64,000 bases of DNA from Phlebiopsis flavidoalba (GCA_035772785.1 JAOCPU010000080.1:33685-97684), one strand, 5' to 3'; positions 23,351-36,559 are shown, counted from the first letter of the stretch. The notes: a model not told the origin generated them from the letters alone. Program-made: numbers and translations.

Positions 23351-25809
23351 TAGTGGGAAGCGAGGTGCTCGATGGTGCGTATGCTGCTAAAGCTAGAATT
23401 GTGAGTCGTATGGAAGCTGAAATATGACGCATCGGCCTAGAAGCATGCACAAGGTTTGTCAGGGCCACACAAGGAATGTAGATGACCCGGAAGATGATGT
23501 GTGAAACCAAGACCCTCGAAGGCAATGCTAATAACCCCGTGAGGTTACAGTATCCTACCAATCACATTTGATCAATCTAGCCAGATATCCATCCTAGAAG
23601 AATAAATATCAGAAGGTTGGCACCTAACCACTCAATGGTCAAGGACTTGTGGTTCGAGAAGGTGCGCGTATATCGTTGACACTGACAACAGAAATTATTC
23701 CGTAAAACTAGGAGTGAGCTGGAGGAGGTCACTGACCTCCATGCGTTGAGCCCATCAACAATTTTCCGTGTGCAGAGGCGGGCGAGATTCCAACTAGGAC
23801 CCCAGGCTCATTGAGCACGTCTGAGTTGGGACGCGTGTGCGTTTCAGGCCGGGACACGTACTAAAACACGTTGTGCTCAGAACATCGGCCCTTGAAGCCT
23901 GATGTTTGATGTGAGAAATGGATGTATCGAATTGTGTCTGTGACCTCATGTGGGGTGTCAAACCGCACGATTCAAATGATACCTGCACGTTTTATTCTCA
24001 GGGGAGAAGGGTCATCACGAGTGTTCTTTGTAAGATACATCAGCTGTGTTGTATTCATTTTCAGAAACTTTGGCCCACCGATTAGGCTTCTTTGAGCAAA
24101 AGTCAGTCAGGTTCTGCAAAGTGACTACGAACGCGGGACGATTGAGACTCAGCCTGGGTTTTGCAGCAGAATGCACGTGACAAAAACGCGCTTCGCCGTG
24201 TCAAATGTTTCGTCGGAGCTTAAACGTGCCGGGCTAGACGCCTCCTCCCTAAATCTCCCTCCAGCTTTCTGATTACCGTCATTCACCTGTTTTGATATTG
24301 CAGGTAGGAGGTACACCATGAGCATACATAGCTCAAATAATTCACGATCCGACAGCATGCAATCTTACGCAAGGAGTACTGTCGAGGTGAGCCGTGGACC
24401 TCCTGATGCTTATCTGCTGCCAAAATATGTACTAGGCGTGATTTAACAGCTTTTCATTGACGTTCGTCGTCCAAAGTCGCGATGAATTCAACCCAGACAA
24501 TTGATTGCAGAAGAGACTTATATCGACCCGCATATATCCACTTCAAAGACTGACTAGGACTCCTTTGATAGTTATTGAGGGTTTCTCATCTAATGGCATG
24601 TGAATGCCTACTCTCCGCACCACGTATAGCTCTCACATTTCTTCCAATAGCTCACGAAAGCGAGCACATCACAAAAGAGCTGTTTGTTTCGTCCAGCAGG
24701 GCACAATGAGCGTCGAAACACTTCATATTTGCAACGTGATTATAGAATTATCTCCTATCTCAAGAAACCAGCGAATCACGCGGTAAAATTATACGGAAGA
24801 ATCTTATACGGTAATCTCTGTCTCTGGGCTCCCTTCTATGCCTACACACCGCACTCAGCAGCTTATAGGATTCCGTGGGAATTGGCCAATCACTGGCAAA
24901 TATGCGCCCACAGCAAAGCTTGCCATAATCAAGGCCTTATGTGGTGACATTTCGCAGGACTTGACAAACGTGCCGGGCTATCCCCACCGGAATAGGGCCC
25001 CTTGCGCCGAACATGCCTTTTGTTTTTGAAGCGGGCGAACCAAGCATTTTGTCTGTCGGCGGAGGACTAACCGTTGAGCCCGCGCTTCCGACTGGTCTGG
25101 CTCAATTTTCCTCAACACGCCCTTCGCAGGGTGGCCGAGACGCCATGATGGGTGCTATGCATCCGACAACTATTGCCGAGCGCCATCGTGGCCTGTAACT
25201 CTCTCCCTTGCAACAACACTCCAAAAAAGCGCAAGTTCGATCTCCCCCATTTCGCGGACTTGGACAGCCCAGACAATGGCCAGCTTATCGCCTTTTCTCT
25301 AGTCTCCCCTGATGGGAGAGTCTAGATCACCTGCATTCTCCGATGGCTAAAAAGGACGAGGAAGTGGCGCAGGGTGGGCTAGCTCTGAGTGTGCGCGTGT
25401 TCGATGAGGAACCCCCGCTGCTCAATTCGACCACAGACCGACCGCATCTCGCCCTGCACCTGCCGCGAAACTCAGAGTCTCTCCCACCCCCTCTGTCGAT
25501 CTTTTACTCTCCCCGCCCCGCAAGCTTCTCTGGTAAGCAGCCGTTTCTGCGCACCTCCATCGTCTCCCATCCCTGCGATCGCGCTCTGATCTGGCCGGTC
25601 ACGCCCGCCGCACCTATTTGACCGCCGTTGTGTTCGAATATCGTCGGAGTTCTGATACGATGCTCAGCAGTCCCGCTCCCAGTGGGGGCTTCTAGGGGCG
25701 AACCGCCGCCGCCCCTTCTGCTCTGCGACACAACCCGAACACCTCGCAGCGCAGCCCATGGCTATCGAATTCAAACCACGCCCTCCAGCACTACAGCAAC
25801 CACCCCAGC
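23351..25809. other. No recognisable gene; possible unknown ORFs at the right end
   Basis: Only short ORFs occur up to 25000. From 25013 plus-strand frames look more protein-like, for example a segment with KKRKFDLPHFADLDSPDNGQ (about 25220-25280). Another begins MAKKDEEVAQGGLALSVRVF (25343-25618). They are broken by stops and have no recognisable domain. They might be a decayed or frameshifted gene, or the 5' region of the methyltransferase gene. Confidence 0.3.
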
Positions 25810-27050
25810 ATGCACATGAGCAGCAGCTCTGACTCGGATAGCCAGGGTGCCGCCGACGACGCCGCGTCCGTCGCGAGCGACGACTCCGACACGTCGTCGG
25901 AAATCACCCAACTGGACCAGACCGACTTCCCGACCTATTTTCGGGGAACAGCATGGTCGACTCTTCCATTCTCATGGTAATGCACCGTACCCACTGCCTG
26001 TTGACGCCCCAGAGCAGCAAGTACGTGCTCTTCCTTTGCGCCTCTGCATGTGGCGACGCTGACAAAAAACCATCCAAGCGGGTCGATGCGCAACACGCCC
26101 TCCTATTTCAACTCTTGGGAAGGCATTTTCGAGGACCTGTACGCAGAGTAGTGAGAGAACGGGGGCGCGTACTGGATCTCTGCACAGGCACCGGACGATG
26201 GTGAGCATGACTCAGTTTGTGATGGTCGTTGGCCGCCAGCTCATTCCGCGCCAGGGTGCTCGACATGGCCCACGAGTTCCCAAACGTGCGCTTCGACGGG
26301 ATCGACATCGGTGGCGAACATCCTCCTGAACTCGACGCGCATCGCCACAACTGACTGACGAACGCCGTAGTGCCCATCGCGACCCGGATGCCCCCTGACA
26401 ACGTTTACTTCGAGATGGCGGACGTCAACGAGCCGTGGCGCTACCGCAACGGCGCGTTTCGACCTCGTCCACGCCCGCGGTGTCCTCCATGGCGGTCCGT
26501 GCTTCCGTTGCGGCCGCTGTCACCCGTTCCGTCCTGACATCTTGCGCCCAGGTCATCGACTACCCCGGCATGCTCGACCAGGCCCGCGCAGCGTGCTGCG
26601 CCCCGGTGGGCTCTTCCTCGCGGGGGAGTGGGCCCGCGGACCGTGACCATCGTCGGGTCGCCCAACCCACGCGCCGCTGCACCGCGCACGCACGCTTTCT
26701 TCGACGCTGTGAACAGTGCGCTCGCTCGCCGTGACATCGTTCCCGCCGCGCGACACCTGACCAACTGGGTCGCCGAGAATGGACACTTTGAGCGCGTGCA
26801 CCCGCGGGTGTTCGAGATGCCCCATCGGGGACTGGCCGTCCGCGCCCGCGCTGCAGCAGCTTGGCGTCGGGTTCCGCGCCCAACTGTACACGTACGGCGA
26901 GTCGATGGCGGCACTCTTGATCGAGGGACCGTATGCACCCGACCGAGGTCCACCGGCTCATCCAAGGCTTCAAGGACGAGCTCAGCACGGTGCCCAAGAT
27001 GGTGTTTGCAGTACCACACTGTGCACGCTCGTCGCGTCGGTCCGGCGTAG
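25810..27050 (+). CDS. Class I SAM-dependent methyltransferase (LaeA/UMTA-like)
   Basis: This is a soluble fungal SAM methyltransferase with a Rossmann fold. The ATG at 25810 starts an acidic Ser/Asp-rich N-terminus (MHMSSSSDSDSQGAADD). The family entry motif HGRLFHSHGNAPYPLPVDAP follows (about 25955-26010), then VDAQHALLFQLLG (26080-26120). The SAM-binding motif I is RVLDLCTGTGRW (about 26165-26203). VLDMAHEFPNVRFDGIDI is next (26260-26310, acidic loop D), followed by PPDNVYFEMADVNEPWRYRN (26390-26450), FDLVHARGV (about 26458) and YPGMLDQARAVLRPGG (about 26560-26610). The C-terminal part includes QLGVGFRAQLYTYGESMAAL, with an end near 27050. Introns have clear GT/AG ends (for example after 26019 and after 26203). 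There are frameshifts near 25942, 26452 and 26590. The methyl acceptor is unknown. Confidence 0.85.
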
Positions 27051-27357
27051 GCGCTTCGCGTGACTTGGGGGGAGGAAAAGTGAAAGCAGCAGACCCTTGA
27101 CATCATCCATGTATCATTCATATAAGTATGCCCTATGTTCTATGTCATCATGTATGCCGTACAACCTTCGTGGTGATTAGCTTCGGCAGCATACCCGGCA
27201 TCATCAGCTTGGGTAAGTAGAAAGAAGGTTGTCCGGCGTCCAAACTTTGAGGCACCCATGAAGTGCACTTAGGCTATCACAAAACGCGTTTAGCAGGGTT
27301 TTCGGTATGAGAAAAGGACCACATCTAGAGCTTGCTATAATGTGACATGGGTACGAA
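27051..27357. other. Convergent 3' intergenic region
   Basis: This 307 bp stretch lies between the 3' ends of the methyltransferase (plus) and QCR2 (minus) genes and presumably holds both polyadenylation regions. No gene is seen. Confidence 0.45.
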
Positions 27358-28982
27358 TTATAGACCGAGTTCATCGGCATAGGGGCCGCAAAACGCCCTG
27401 ATTGTCACCAACGGCAACGTAGGTGTGGCTGTCGCCTTGAGCAGGCGACGAGGACAGTCTACACGTCGTTGAGTATCATACCACTGCCCAATATATGAAA
27501 AAGCAACTCACGTTGGAAACCGCGGACGCGCTAACACCGTCGAACGCAGCCAAGCGCGGACTCGACAGATGCGGGAGGATCCCGCCCAAGACCTAAAATA
27601 GCACCAATCGTAAGCGGCCTAATCCCATTGGTCGAACGCTAACGCACACCTTTCCACACGAGGATCGAGACGAGGCCCGCCTTGCCGTCGACGGGCAGAT
27701 TAGGCAGTTCAGCGAACTTGGCCTTTGCGACGGCCTTTCTTGAGGCTCCTCCTTCGCCGACGGAAGGGGATCAGGTGGCAGCCTGGAGCGCCTTCAACGG
27801 CTGGCCGCGCCGGCCAGTCTTGACCGTCCTCGGTCGTGGCACCTGGACGAGGATACCAAACAGAGTCGCGTCCAGAGTATGGGCGCACAACGGTAGCTCC
27901 ACGGACGCAGAGGCCGGGAATCGCGGAAGCAAGAGCGCAGAGGAAAACCCTCGGACCACTTGGACGGAGGGATTTGGGCGAAAGGTGGTGCGGCGGTCAG
28001 AGGACGGCGGAGCGAGCTCAGCCGCGGATGCAGTCGTGGTGCCGAAACCAATGAAGACGGTCTCGGGTGCCCGCCGTGGCCCTCTACGCGGGGATTCACC
28101 GCCGAAGTACTTGCTCGAGGTCGCGGAAGGTGCGGGGCGGAGGCGGGGAGAGCGCTCAAGGACTGCTCGACGAGCTTCGCGAGGGCCTCCTGCGAGATTG
28201 CCCGTGCCGAGGACGGCAATGTTGCCCTTTGTGAAGACGGACGACGCGTAAGCCTTGATGGCTTCGACGTCGACTGGGTCGTTGTTCGCCGCCGCGAGCA
28301 GGGGGGCGCCAGGCCATTGCGGGAAGGCAAGACCTGTCGTGCGAGCTCCAGGGCGCGTGTTGCGGGGTTAGAAGAGGGGCAGCGGCAGCCTCGTCGGCAC
28401 AGGACAGGGGCGACGTATTCCTGCAGTTCGTGGCGGGTGAACTTGGCCGTCGGTCACGAAGGACGAGCGAGGACATACCACAAAGTATTGTCACCCTAAG
28501 CGGTTTCATGGTTTCATTAGAGGGATTCATAGCGTAAATTACTGGGACTACTCACTCATCGCCCTTGAGGAAACTCTCGCCGTCAACGATCCCAAATGCT
28601 CCCGTGTCAAGCTCGAAGAGAGGACTCAAAGCCATACAATTCCGTTGCACGGACCGTGCCGAGACTTGAACCGCTTGCCTGTGCTCTACCCACAGTTCAG
28701 TATCGCTCGGGAAGCGAGGGACGTAATGTATGTCACCTTGAAAGCAAAGTTTTGTGATGAGCGTGTGCAGTTGCGACACCAGGCTTATTCTGGTACCGTG
28801 CTGCCAGCTGTCACGTTTTAGGAAAGTCACGAGAGGAGGTCTGCGCTCTCCGTTTGTCACGGTCTCGCGGCGACTTTTACGCCTAGCAGCGTCGGCGAGC
28901 CTGCGAAGCAAAGTCCTGACTGGCGCGTAGTCGTGTGGCGCGATTGCCGTGACGTGACTGTCCTCTCGCTCGCCATGTACAT
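27358..28982 (-). CDS. QCR2: Ubiquinol-cytochrome c reductase core protein 2 (complex III, M16-like)
   Basis: This is a core subunit of mitochondrial complex III on the matrix side of the inner membrane, from the M16 peptidase fold and normally non-catalytic. The start at 28982 or 28976 gives an Arg/Ser/Thr-rich presequence (MASERTVTSRQSRHTTTRQS) leading to SPTLLGVKVAA (about 28880). The recognisable blocks in order are LGTVRATELYG (about 28640), EFLKGDE (about 28560), FTRHELQEYVAPVL (about 28430), VDVEAIKAYASSVFTKGNIA (about 28240), VFIGFGTTTASAAELA (about 28040), KAKFAELPNLPVDGKAGLVS (about 27690) and FDGVSASAVSN (about 27520). It ends YADELGL with TAA at 27358. Short introns are visible (for example 27493-27543). 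It is heavily frameshifted, which is surprising for an essential gene. Confidence 0.88.
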
Positions 28983-30002
28983 GTGATGAAAGAAAGGGAA
29001 AGTGAGAGTGGAGGTCGAGTTCATGATCGTACTCGACCGCTTGCGGCGGTGAACTTTGCCCGCGGATTTGGCCGAATAAAGTAGGCGCTTCGGGTGAGCT
29101 TGCAGCAGCATTTTCAGAGAGCGTTGTAATGCGTAGAGATCCTAAGCATTTGTGGGTAAATACGAAAAAATCCCTCGTATCGTTCTCATTTTGTCTATAT
29201 TTTAGAGCATTTGCCTATGGACACCTCTACCCTGTAAGCGTTCGCTGTTTGTCATTACCCGCTGCGCAAAGCGCCCTAAAGGGCGCCAAATCACTGTGGA
29301 CCGCGTCTAAAAAGGGAGGCTTGCCGCTTGCCTCCAACGTCACCACCATCTCTGCCAGAGGCTAACAGCGTCGGGCTGAAAAGCGAGCTGTCAAGGTGAC
29401 TCGTGTTAATTATCAAGTGGACCTTAATGAGACCAATACCTGTCTCCCCCTCCCTGTCCTTCCGTCCATCATACGATTTCTGCGCTGGTCATCATTCGCC
29501 GCCAGGACACTGCTTGAAACTACACATCTTAAACACTGCGTCAAGTCCTTCGTTATATCCATGACATCTAAAAGAGGACGCACACACCTGCCGGGAGGGG
29601 CCGGTGATTTTCTTAATACCAGCTTCAACGAATCATCATGCTGCGTCGGTCGGATATGCTATGTGTCGTGGGCCGCTGGGTGGCAGCTCAGTGTGAAGAG
29701 GCTTACGGGGAAGGCAACCGCTGTATGCCAGTGAATACACAAGAGAATCGTTAACATGGCTTCGACTGGCAACCATTTTTTTTCTGTCCCTCTCAAGACG
29801 CCAGCAGTGGTCCGAGACACACCGCAAATACGGGTGGCCATCGTGCAAGACATTCTTTGCGAGTAACTAATTTTTTTACTACTTCGGTTATAATATACGC
29901 CGTCACTGCACAGAGAGTGTCATATGTGCAGACCTTCTCCAGCTCGCCAGGCGATCTGATGTCACCGACCTCTGTCGCTTCCGGGGACATTGCCTTTCAT
30001 CC
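28983..30002. other. No recognisable gene
   Basis: About 1 kb lies between the 5' end of QCR2 and the unidentified plus-strand locus. It contains a 112-codon plus-strand ORF (29396-29734) without recognisable features. It should include the QCR2 promoter. Confidence 0.35.
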
Positions 30003-31785
30003 TTGGTGCCGTTGACCGCTCTCAGAAACCAGTACAGTGCAAGCCTGTCTAGCGTGTTTTCAGCGTGGCCGCAGCTTAGTCGCGAGACATCCTCGAGCAT
30101 TACTCCTACCACCACGGTTTCAAAGCTCATCTCTGGTGTATCGTCTGTGCCAAGCTCGTCCTCAGGTACCTCTGTCATCTTCCGCCGTTTTCTTCTTCCA
30201 CTACATCCTCGACTTGGTGCTGCGCTCAGGCTACTCGACATCTGCTGCACCATCCGCCTCTACGGATACTGCCTCATCCGCTCCACGTAACCGACGGGGA
30301 CGTCTACTTTGGCATCGCCACTGGCTCGCAATTGCTGCGTGTTGGAACTGTCTGGTTGTGCTTATCACTTGGTGTTACCGAACCCGCTCTCTCGCGTCGG
30401 TCGTCGGCTCGGATCAAAGACAAGGAACATCCTGGCCCTGGATCGTAGAAGAAACGACGCGGAATCCGGCCGTCGGCGTCCACGAAGGAATAACCCATTT
30501 GGGGACTCTTGCTTCGGCTCGATGAACGAAAAGGAGCGTGTCGATAGGGCGAATTATCGTTACCCCCCAGTTTCCCGCCAGAAACCCTTGGAGCCGTTGT
30601 ACGAGATGCTAACGAGCTTCACAGCATCTCTTCCATCGCTAAATAGTCACCCTTTCGTCCGCGTCATCCCGCATCTGCAGAGCGTCCCGGACTTGACCCC
30701 GAATCTTGGATTCTTGCAAGTGGCGAACTACGTTCCTGGGGACACCTCGAGCGAGGAAGGCAGCCGCGCGAATTCTCGGCAAGGTCTTGCGCCCTCTGTG
30801 AAGGACATCCGTTCCCCGGCTGGAGAGTGGGTCAACTATGGACCCGAAGATGGCTTTCAAGCCCCATGGCCGCCCTTGAAGCCTCATCGTGGTCTCTCGG
30901 AATCAGCAGCGCTGGGTACTTCCCCTCAGGCTCCGACGCCTGAGAAAGCGCGAGGCCTGCCGGACCCCAGCCCCTGCGTGGGAGCTGGGGAGCTCTAAGA
31001 TCAATTATTAGTAGTGCTCTAAACGAATTATGGTCGGCGGCCTGGAGCGACCTGTCGAGGATAATTTTACGAGGCTACCTGAACGACGAGGACCTGTCCA
31101 CGATCCGACCCACTCAGCTCCCGCGGTTTGTACGTTCAGTCCAGCAGTACTTCCGTGCTCACCAACCCTTTCGGCGATCCGTCCTGAAGCAGATGCTCAG
31201 TCACCCTGCGACGGTCGCAGACCACGCTCATCACGATCCTGGCTGTCTCTGTGAATGGCTCAAGCAGAAACAGCACATCTATCGAACACGTCGGGACTTT
31301 ACATCCCTCCACTCTCACACCCACACCATGATCTGCAGTCTCGCCACACAGTGTATCACTTGCACCCAGGGTCCCGGCAAGGATGCTTCGTTACTCACAT
31401 CTGCTCTTTCACCGATACCGATGTCGCGAGCTGGGTCGACATCCTCTCTTCATCAAGCCATCAAGCGCAAGCGCTACAGCGCGGACGGTCCAAGAAGTTC
31501 GTAGCCGGTGTACTCGACCGCTCGCACGCTCCATCTACCTCACTCTGCGGGCCCTCCGAGATGTCGCGGGAGCCCAGCACGGCAGCGACACACTCGGACC
31601 GCTATCCGACCAGGAAACAGTTTGCGAGCAGGCGCGCTGAGGGGAGCGCAGGAAACGCGTGCTGGACGCGCAGCGGCTCGCCGCGAGGGCAGAGTCGCGG
31701 GGTCAAGCGTCCCGAGTGTCCGCCTGGGTTCGAGACGACATAAGAAGACACGGCCCCCGGGTGCTGGGCGCAGCGTCGGCGGCGT
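30003..31785 (+). CDS. Unidentified protein locus, frameshifted
   Basis: I do not recognise this protein. Plus-strand frames show sustained coding-like composition for about 1.8 kb. It begins with a Ser/Thr-rich part (about 30090-30170) and a short hydrophobic part (about 30190-30400). A charged central region follows (30500-31000). A helical block reads DEDLSTIRPTQLPRFVRSVQ then QYFRAHQPFRRSVLKQM (about 31088-31197), followed by CLCEWLKQKQHIY. The C-terminus is strongly basic and helical (ERRKRVLDAQRLAARAESRG, about 31640-31700), ends AASAA, and stops at 31785. At least three frame changes and one in-frame stop occur, so exact exons cannot be drawn. Confidence 0.35.
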
Positions 31786-33140
31786 GAGGGAGCGCATGGC
31801 AAGCGTAGATGTGTTGGTGGTCGCTTATATGCATTCATTTTGATTTTGAAGTGGGCGTGCTTTCACCGCGTGTCTCCAGCATTCTACGGTTTGTCTGAGT
31901 GATTTGGGCCGTGTGATGATGCTGTTACCCTGACGGACGTTTACATTACCTGAAGTCACGACTCAAGAGGGTGATGGCGTCAAGCTGTCGTGTCGTGGTG
32001 CTCGTTGGTTATAACACAGGTACGATCTTCTCTTCTCTCTGCTAAGTCTTGCGGCATGGTCATTACTGACACAGAGGGGGTCACAACGTCCGGAAAGACA
32101 ATATCGAAGAGCCCGTGGAGTAGGGTGTACGACGAGTTTACTCGCATATTTTAACGTGTCCGTGAAAGACGGAACCGCGGTATCTCCGTCTCGGATCAAT
32201 GAGGATCGACTAAACTGGCGTCTCACTCCTAGAAAACGGGCGTCGGCCGCTGTGTATCCTGCGCGCTATAAGCTGTGCACACCTGAACGCAGTGCGGGCT
32301 CGCTTGTCTGTTTCTCAACCTCAACAACCTGACATTCTCAGCCCCCACAGACGTACTCTTGGCCCCTGTCCTCATCCAATTTTTGGCATTAATGGCTTCG
32401 GTGCGAGCCCGCTGCCGACTTGGGCGGCGCATAGGATCACTTCACCTCGCCCTGCGAGACGTATTGGTCGGGAATACCTGCGCGATTGGTGATTGCTCTT
32501 CCGGGTACCTAGATAACGTCGGCTTTCATTAATCTGAAGGCGTGCTAGGGGTGCTTGTATCACCCCTTTGTGGCGTGCGTACAACCGACTTCGCCTCGCT
32601 CCCTATGTTGAACCTTTTGTGAACAGTGAAGTTGGATAATAGCGGAGGATCGCCGACGTATTGATCGCGGCTGAGACATCAAGGCTACTCTTTGCATTGA
32701 TGGTACACCCATCCACAAGAAGCTCTTGATTCGCTGTTGGCAGTTCAATCCCACACACGCCGAGGAGGGGATGTTCAGGTACGTGTTCGTTCAGGCTTGT
32801 ATCATCGGCTGGGTTCCTGCGGAGCGCCGACCCGAACAGCCTTGTGCCCTCCCCTCTGATTTATTCCCCATCTGTTTCCGGTGCCCGTCCAGTCTCTATC
32901 CTGGTCCAGAGCTCTCTACCGGCGGTTCGCCTGCGATACAGCAGTCGCGCTGATGGTATCTGCTCCTGGAGGCGAGAGTAGAACAACAATTACCCGTAAG
33001 ACATCAAGGCGCCTTGTCCTCGGCCAGGAAGCGCCGATACATAAAGACATCCTCGGAGAGCACGCCGGGCCCCTCCCTCGTCCTTATTTCTTCTGTCCTT
33101 CTTTTCTTTCCTATTTCTTCTCTGTGCAGCTGCCCGCAGG
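31786..33140. other. No recognisable gene
   Basis: About 1.35 kb contains only short ORFs of 60-90 codons in all frames. The right part (about 32950-33140) is pyrimidine-rich on the plus strand just before the MFS gene, as is common in fungal promoters. Confidence 0.4.
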
Positions 33141-35442
33141 ATGGTGACCGGGGCGATTACTTTTATCTTAATGTCTCTGCCTACTACCGCAGCATCGAGC
33201 GTCCGCTCGCTCCCCGACGCTCTCGAGAAGGCCGAGAAGTCTCTCGCCACGCTCGTGGCCGAGGAAGTGCAACAAACCCTCGTGAACCGCAAGCTGCATC
33301 TACCGCCCCGAAGAGGGGTATACAATTCTGGCTAATTTTCCTCGCCATCTGTGTGTCTCTGTTCCTCAGCGCACTCGCACTCGAGCTCGTGAGTCTCTCG
33401 TTCTATTGTTTCGCGTCGGGCCGCTCTACACCACGCGTTGTACAGACTGCTGTATCGACCGCGCTGCCCACTATCGTTCATGACCTCAACGGCGAAGACT
33501 TCGTCTGGGTCTCATCCGCCTACTCGCTCGCATCCAACACGCACTACTCCCCGCCTCGGGCGGCATGGCCAGGTACGCCCCCCTCCCTTCGGATCCCTAG
33601 ACCACCGACCAACCGCGTCTCCAGATCTTTGGCCGCCCGCAAACGCGATGCTGGGCTCGCTGGGCCTGTTCGCATCTGGGCAGCGCGCTCTGTGGGTCCG
33701 CAAAGAACCATGAACTGGCTGATAGCCGCCGTCGCGCACTGGGTGAGTTGCAGCTTCGTCCGTGGCGTGCGCGTACTTGGGTTGCTGACGGAGCGCGTTT
33801 CAGCCGTCCAGGCGCGGGTGGCGGCGGTATCCTCTCCATCTCGAGCATCATCATCTTCTGATCTTGTCCCGCTGCGTGAACGTGCTCTCTATAACGGCAT
33901 GATCGGCATGTGCGTGGTTCTTGGCTTGGGCTCTGCTATCTGTATTACTGAGTGTGTGTGCTGCAGGACGTGGGCTGTTGCGGCTGCATTGGGGCCCGCT
34001 GATTGGAGGCGCGCTTGCAGAGCACGATCAGTGGAGATGGCTGTTCTGTGAGTTTCTGTGATTGAATAAGCTCTGGATCAGCACACTAACTGTGACTGCA
34101 AACAGATCTCAACCTGACCTGTTTCGGTGTTTAGTCCGCGCTGCTTGTCGCATGTTTGTTCCTGAAACTGCGTACACCTGAGGGCTCTCTGCGTGAGAAG
34201 CTCATGCGCATGGACTGGCTGTGAGCTCCAACACCATCTGCCTATCAAGCACTGTGCTAACATCTCGACCAGGGGTAATCCGTCCTCCATTGTTTCCAGC
34301 TCCAAGTGCAGTCGTTATTGCCTTGACATGGGGTGGCTTCCGTTCGTTATTCTGTGGACGTCCGCTAGGGTGCTTTCGCCACTGATCATCGGTTTGGTCG
34401 GCATGGTTTTGTTTGTCTTGTACGAGGCCAAGGTTGCAAAGAATCCTTTGGTATGTTCCTGTTCCTTTTTATTGCAGCTGTCTGAAGTGCTTGAAGATGT
34501 GATAGGTGCCATTCTCGCTGCTGCTCCAACCGAACATCGTCTGAGCGGATACATTCAGCCGTTCTTATGCCCCGTTACTCGTGGTGGCGTCCATCTGTAA
34601 GTCGTGGAGCACGTTTGTTTCATACCAGCATCTGATTTTTCACCTAGTCTTCCTGCCGACCTACCTCCAAGCCTGCAAATTGCGTCCCCAATCGCGGTGA
34701 GCAGACGGCATAAGCCATATGTCACTGCCGGTCTACGCTTTTCATCTCGCCCCTCGGTCGTATTTTGGTCATCACACGGAATCTCCGGCTACCATTCCGC
34801 CATCAGCAAGCCTACCGCCCGCAACTATGGAGGGCTGGGTCTGTCTCTCATCGCGATGGGTCGCCCTCGCGACTCCTTCGCAGTGCCGACAACGCCCGTC
34901 TCGCACGCCATACGGCATACCGGGCTGCTCGGGCTCGGAGCGGGGCATATTAATCGTCGACGTACTTCGCCGCCTGTATCGCCTGCGCTTCTACACGATT
35001 CACAACATCTCATGCCCGTTTTTTCCTTTCTTGCTCATCTCGCCGACCGTCGCCTCGCGCTCCTTTTGCGTTCTTCGCTATTTCTTGCGGGTGTTGCGGG
35101 CTGCATCTCGCGCTATTGCTGCGGTCATCCAGACGCAGCTCGGAAAGCCATCCCGCGATTCATCGCGCCTGGCCTCCTGTGCCGTCAACGGTCCCCTCCG
35201 TCCGCGATCGAGTACCGGGCCATTCGTTCATCCAGACCCCCTCGTGTTTGTTAGCAGCCGCCCTCCACACACAGGCGTCCAGGTGTGGCTGTTTTGCGGA
35301 TCAGTATTTACTCCTTTCTGTATTATGGCTCGTCATGGTCGTCATTGCATTGGAAGGGCTGGTGGACTGGTTTTTTCTGTCATCGTTCAATGGGAATGAA
35401 GGCCCTGCCACTGGCACACACAAGTCGACGAGGAGGCGTTAG
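33141..35442 (+). CDS. MFS drug:H+ antiporter, DHA2 type (14 helices)
   Basis: This is a proton-driven multidrug or metabolite exporter in the plasma membrane. After a charged N-terminus comes helix 1, FWLIFLAICVSLFLSAL (33327-33377), then an intron (about 33390-33442, GTGAGT...ACAG). The DHA2 signature TAVSTALPTIVHDLNGEDFV follows with WVSSAYSLA (33443-33535). Later blocks are GGGGILSISSIIISDLVPLR (about 33820-33880, reconstructed across a shift), ALYNGMIG, GPLIGGALAEHDQWRW (about 33990-34045), FLKLRTPEGSL (about 34160) and SGYIQPFL (about 34545). The C-terminal part has QTQLGK (about 35130) and a last helix plus basic tail ending STRRR at 35442. Many frameshifts are present. It is paralogous to the antiporter at 54371-56477. 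The start is approximate. Confidence 0.84.
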
Positions 35443-36540
35443 GGGTCTAAACGAGGAGGAGAACAAGCATACAAGCTTCGTAGCCTCCCGACAGGGAACA
35501 CACGAAGTAAGTATGATATAATGTTGTCGCGCCAACCTATTATACTATTTATCGGACAATCATTACTGAGGATCATTAGCAATACTTAGAGTCTCCATTT
35601 GCACAACAGCATTGTAACGATACGCTATCCTACGAACATGGACCAACATATTCATGGCAATATTCAAGAATATATCACCGCGCTCGCCGCGGCGGCGCTT
35701 GGCGCGGGCGATGTCGATCGTGATGGACTGCAATCGAGCTGCAATCGAGTGCCACAAAGGTGAAGGACGATCAGTCGTTCCCAACATCTGTTTCGTGATA
35801 ACAAAGGAACAATGTTGAACTACACCCATCACCATCATCTCATTCGCTCGCAGTAAGGAACGTCCGCTTCGTAAGCCCTCGCCCAGAAATAACTCGCGCG
35901 GTATTCATCGTTCGTGCATTCGTATCAATCTCGAAGCTCAAACAGTTTATCATCAAACAGTTTCTGCCTCATAAACTTCTTGCGAGAACTTGTCGCCCAG
36001 TGCGACGATATGGCCGCAACAACGTGGACGCCTAGCCCGCGGAAAGCTGGAGCCGCGCCCGCCTCACGTCTTCGCATGGACCCTGCGCACCGGCACGATC
36101 GCCCAAGAAATCTTCACCCGCCCGCAGATTTCAGACACGAAAGCTGTGCAATCAGAAAACCGGGGGAGACTGGCGCGGGTGCACGCTTTAAGGCCAGAAG
36201 ATGCGTGCTGGACGCCTGCTTTATTATACGCTCGTGCCTTCCGTGCCCGCGCGCGGGCTTCTTTCGTTCGTCGGTCCCTGGACGCGACGGTGGTGCCCTG
36301 CGGCTTCTCTCGACAGGCTTTATGGACAAGTCGGTTTTGTCGAGCGATGTAATCGTCGCGACTGCGAGAGACCACCAGATTGTGAGGGTGCGTTCGTGTG
36401 TGTGGTTTCTGTGCCTGTCCCTCACGAGCTTACGAGATGCAGTATACGAGCGGTAAGCAGTTGTTAATATTGCTCCTATGTGAAGGAAGCTGAATAGGAG
36501 AGGTGTAGTTGTTGGTCAGTATGACGGTTCTGGTGAGTTT
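35443..36540. other. Intergenic with uncharacterised overlapping ORFs
   Basis: A minus-strand ORF (35563-35838, 91 codons) and overlapping plus-strand ORFs (35914-36456 of 180 codons, 35990-36352 of 120 codons) occur here. They are Arg/Ala-rich and I recognise no domain. GC-rich sequence readily gives such open frames by chance, so I do not call a gene. Confidence 0.3.
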
Positions 36541-36559
36541 TTTAGTCTCAGAATTTTTT

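Noticed and set aside
26441..27121. 226-codon minus-strand ORF
   Set aside because: Antisense to the methyltransferase, whose motifs are on the plus strand.
35914..36456. 180-codon plus-strand ORF as a gene
   Set aside because: Overlapping frames on both strands are equally open and all are Arg/Ala-rich; no domain or intron structure supports one of them.
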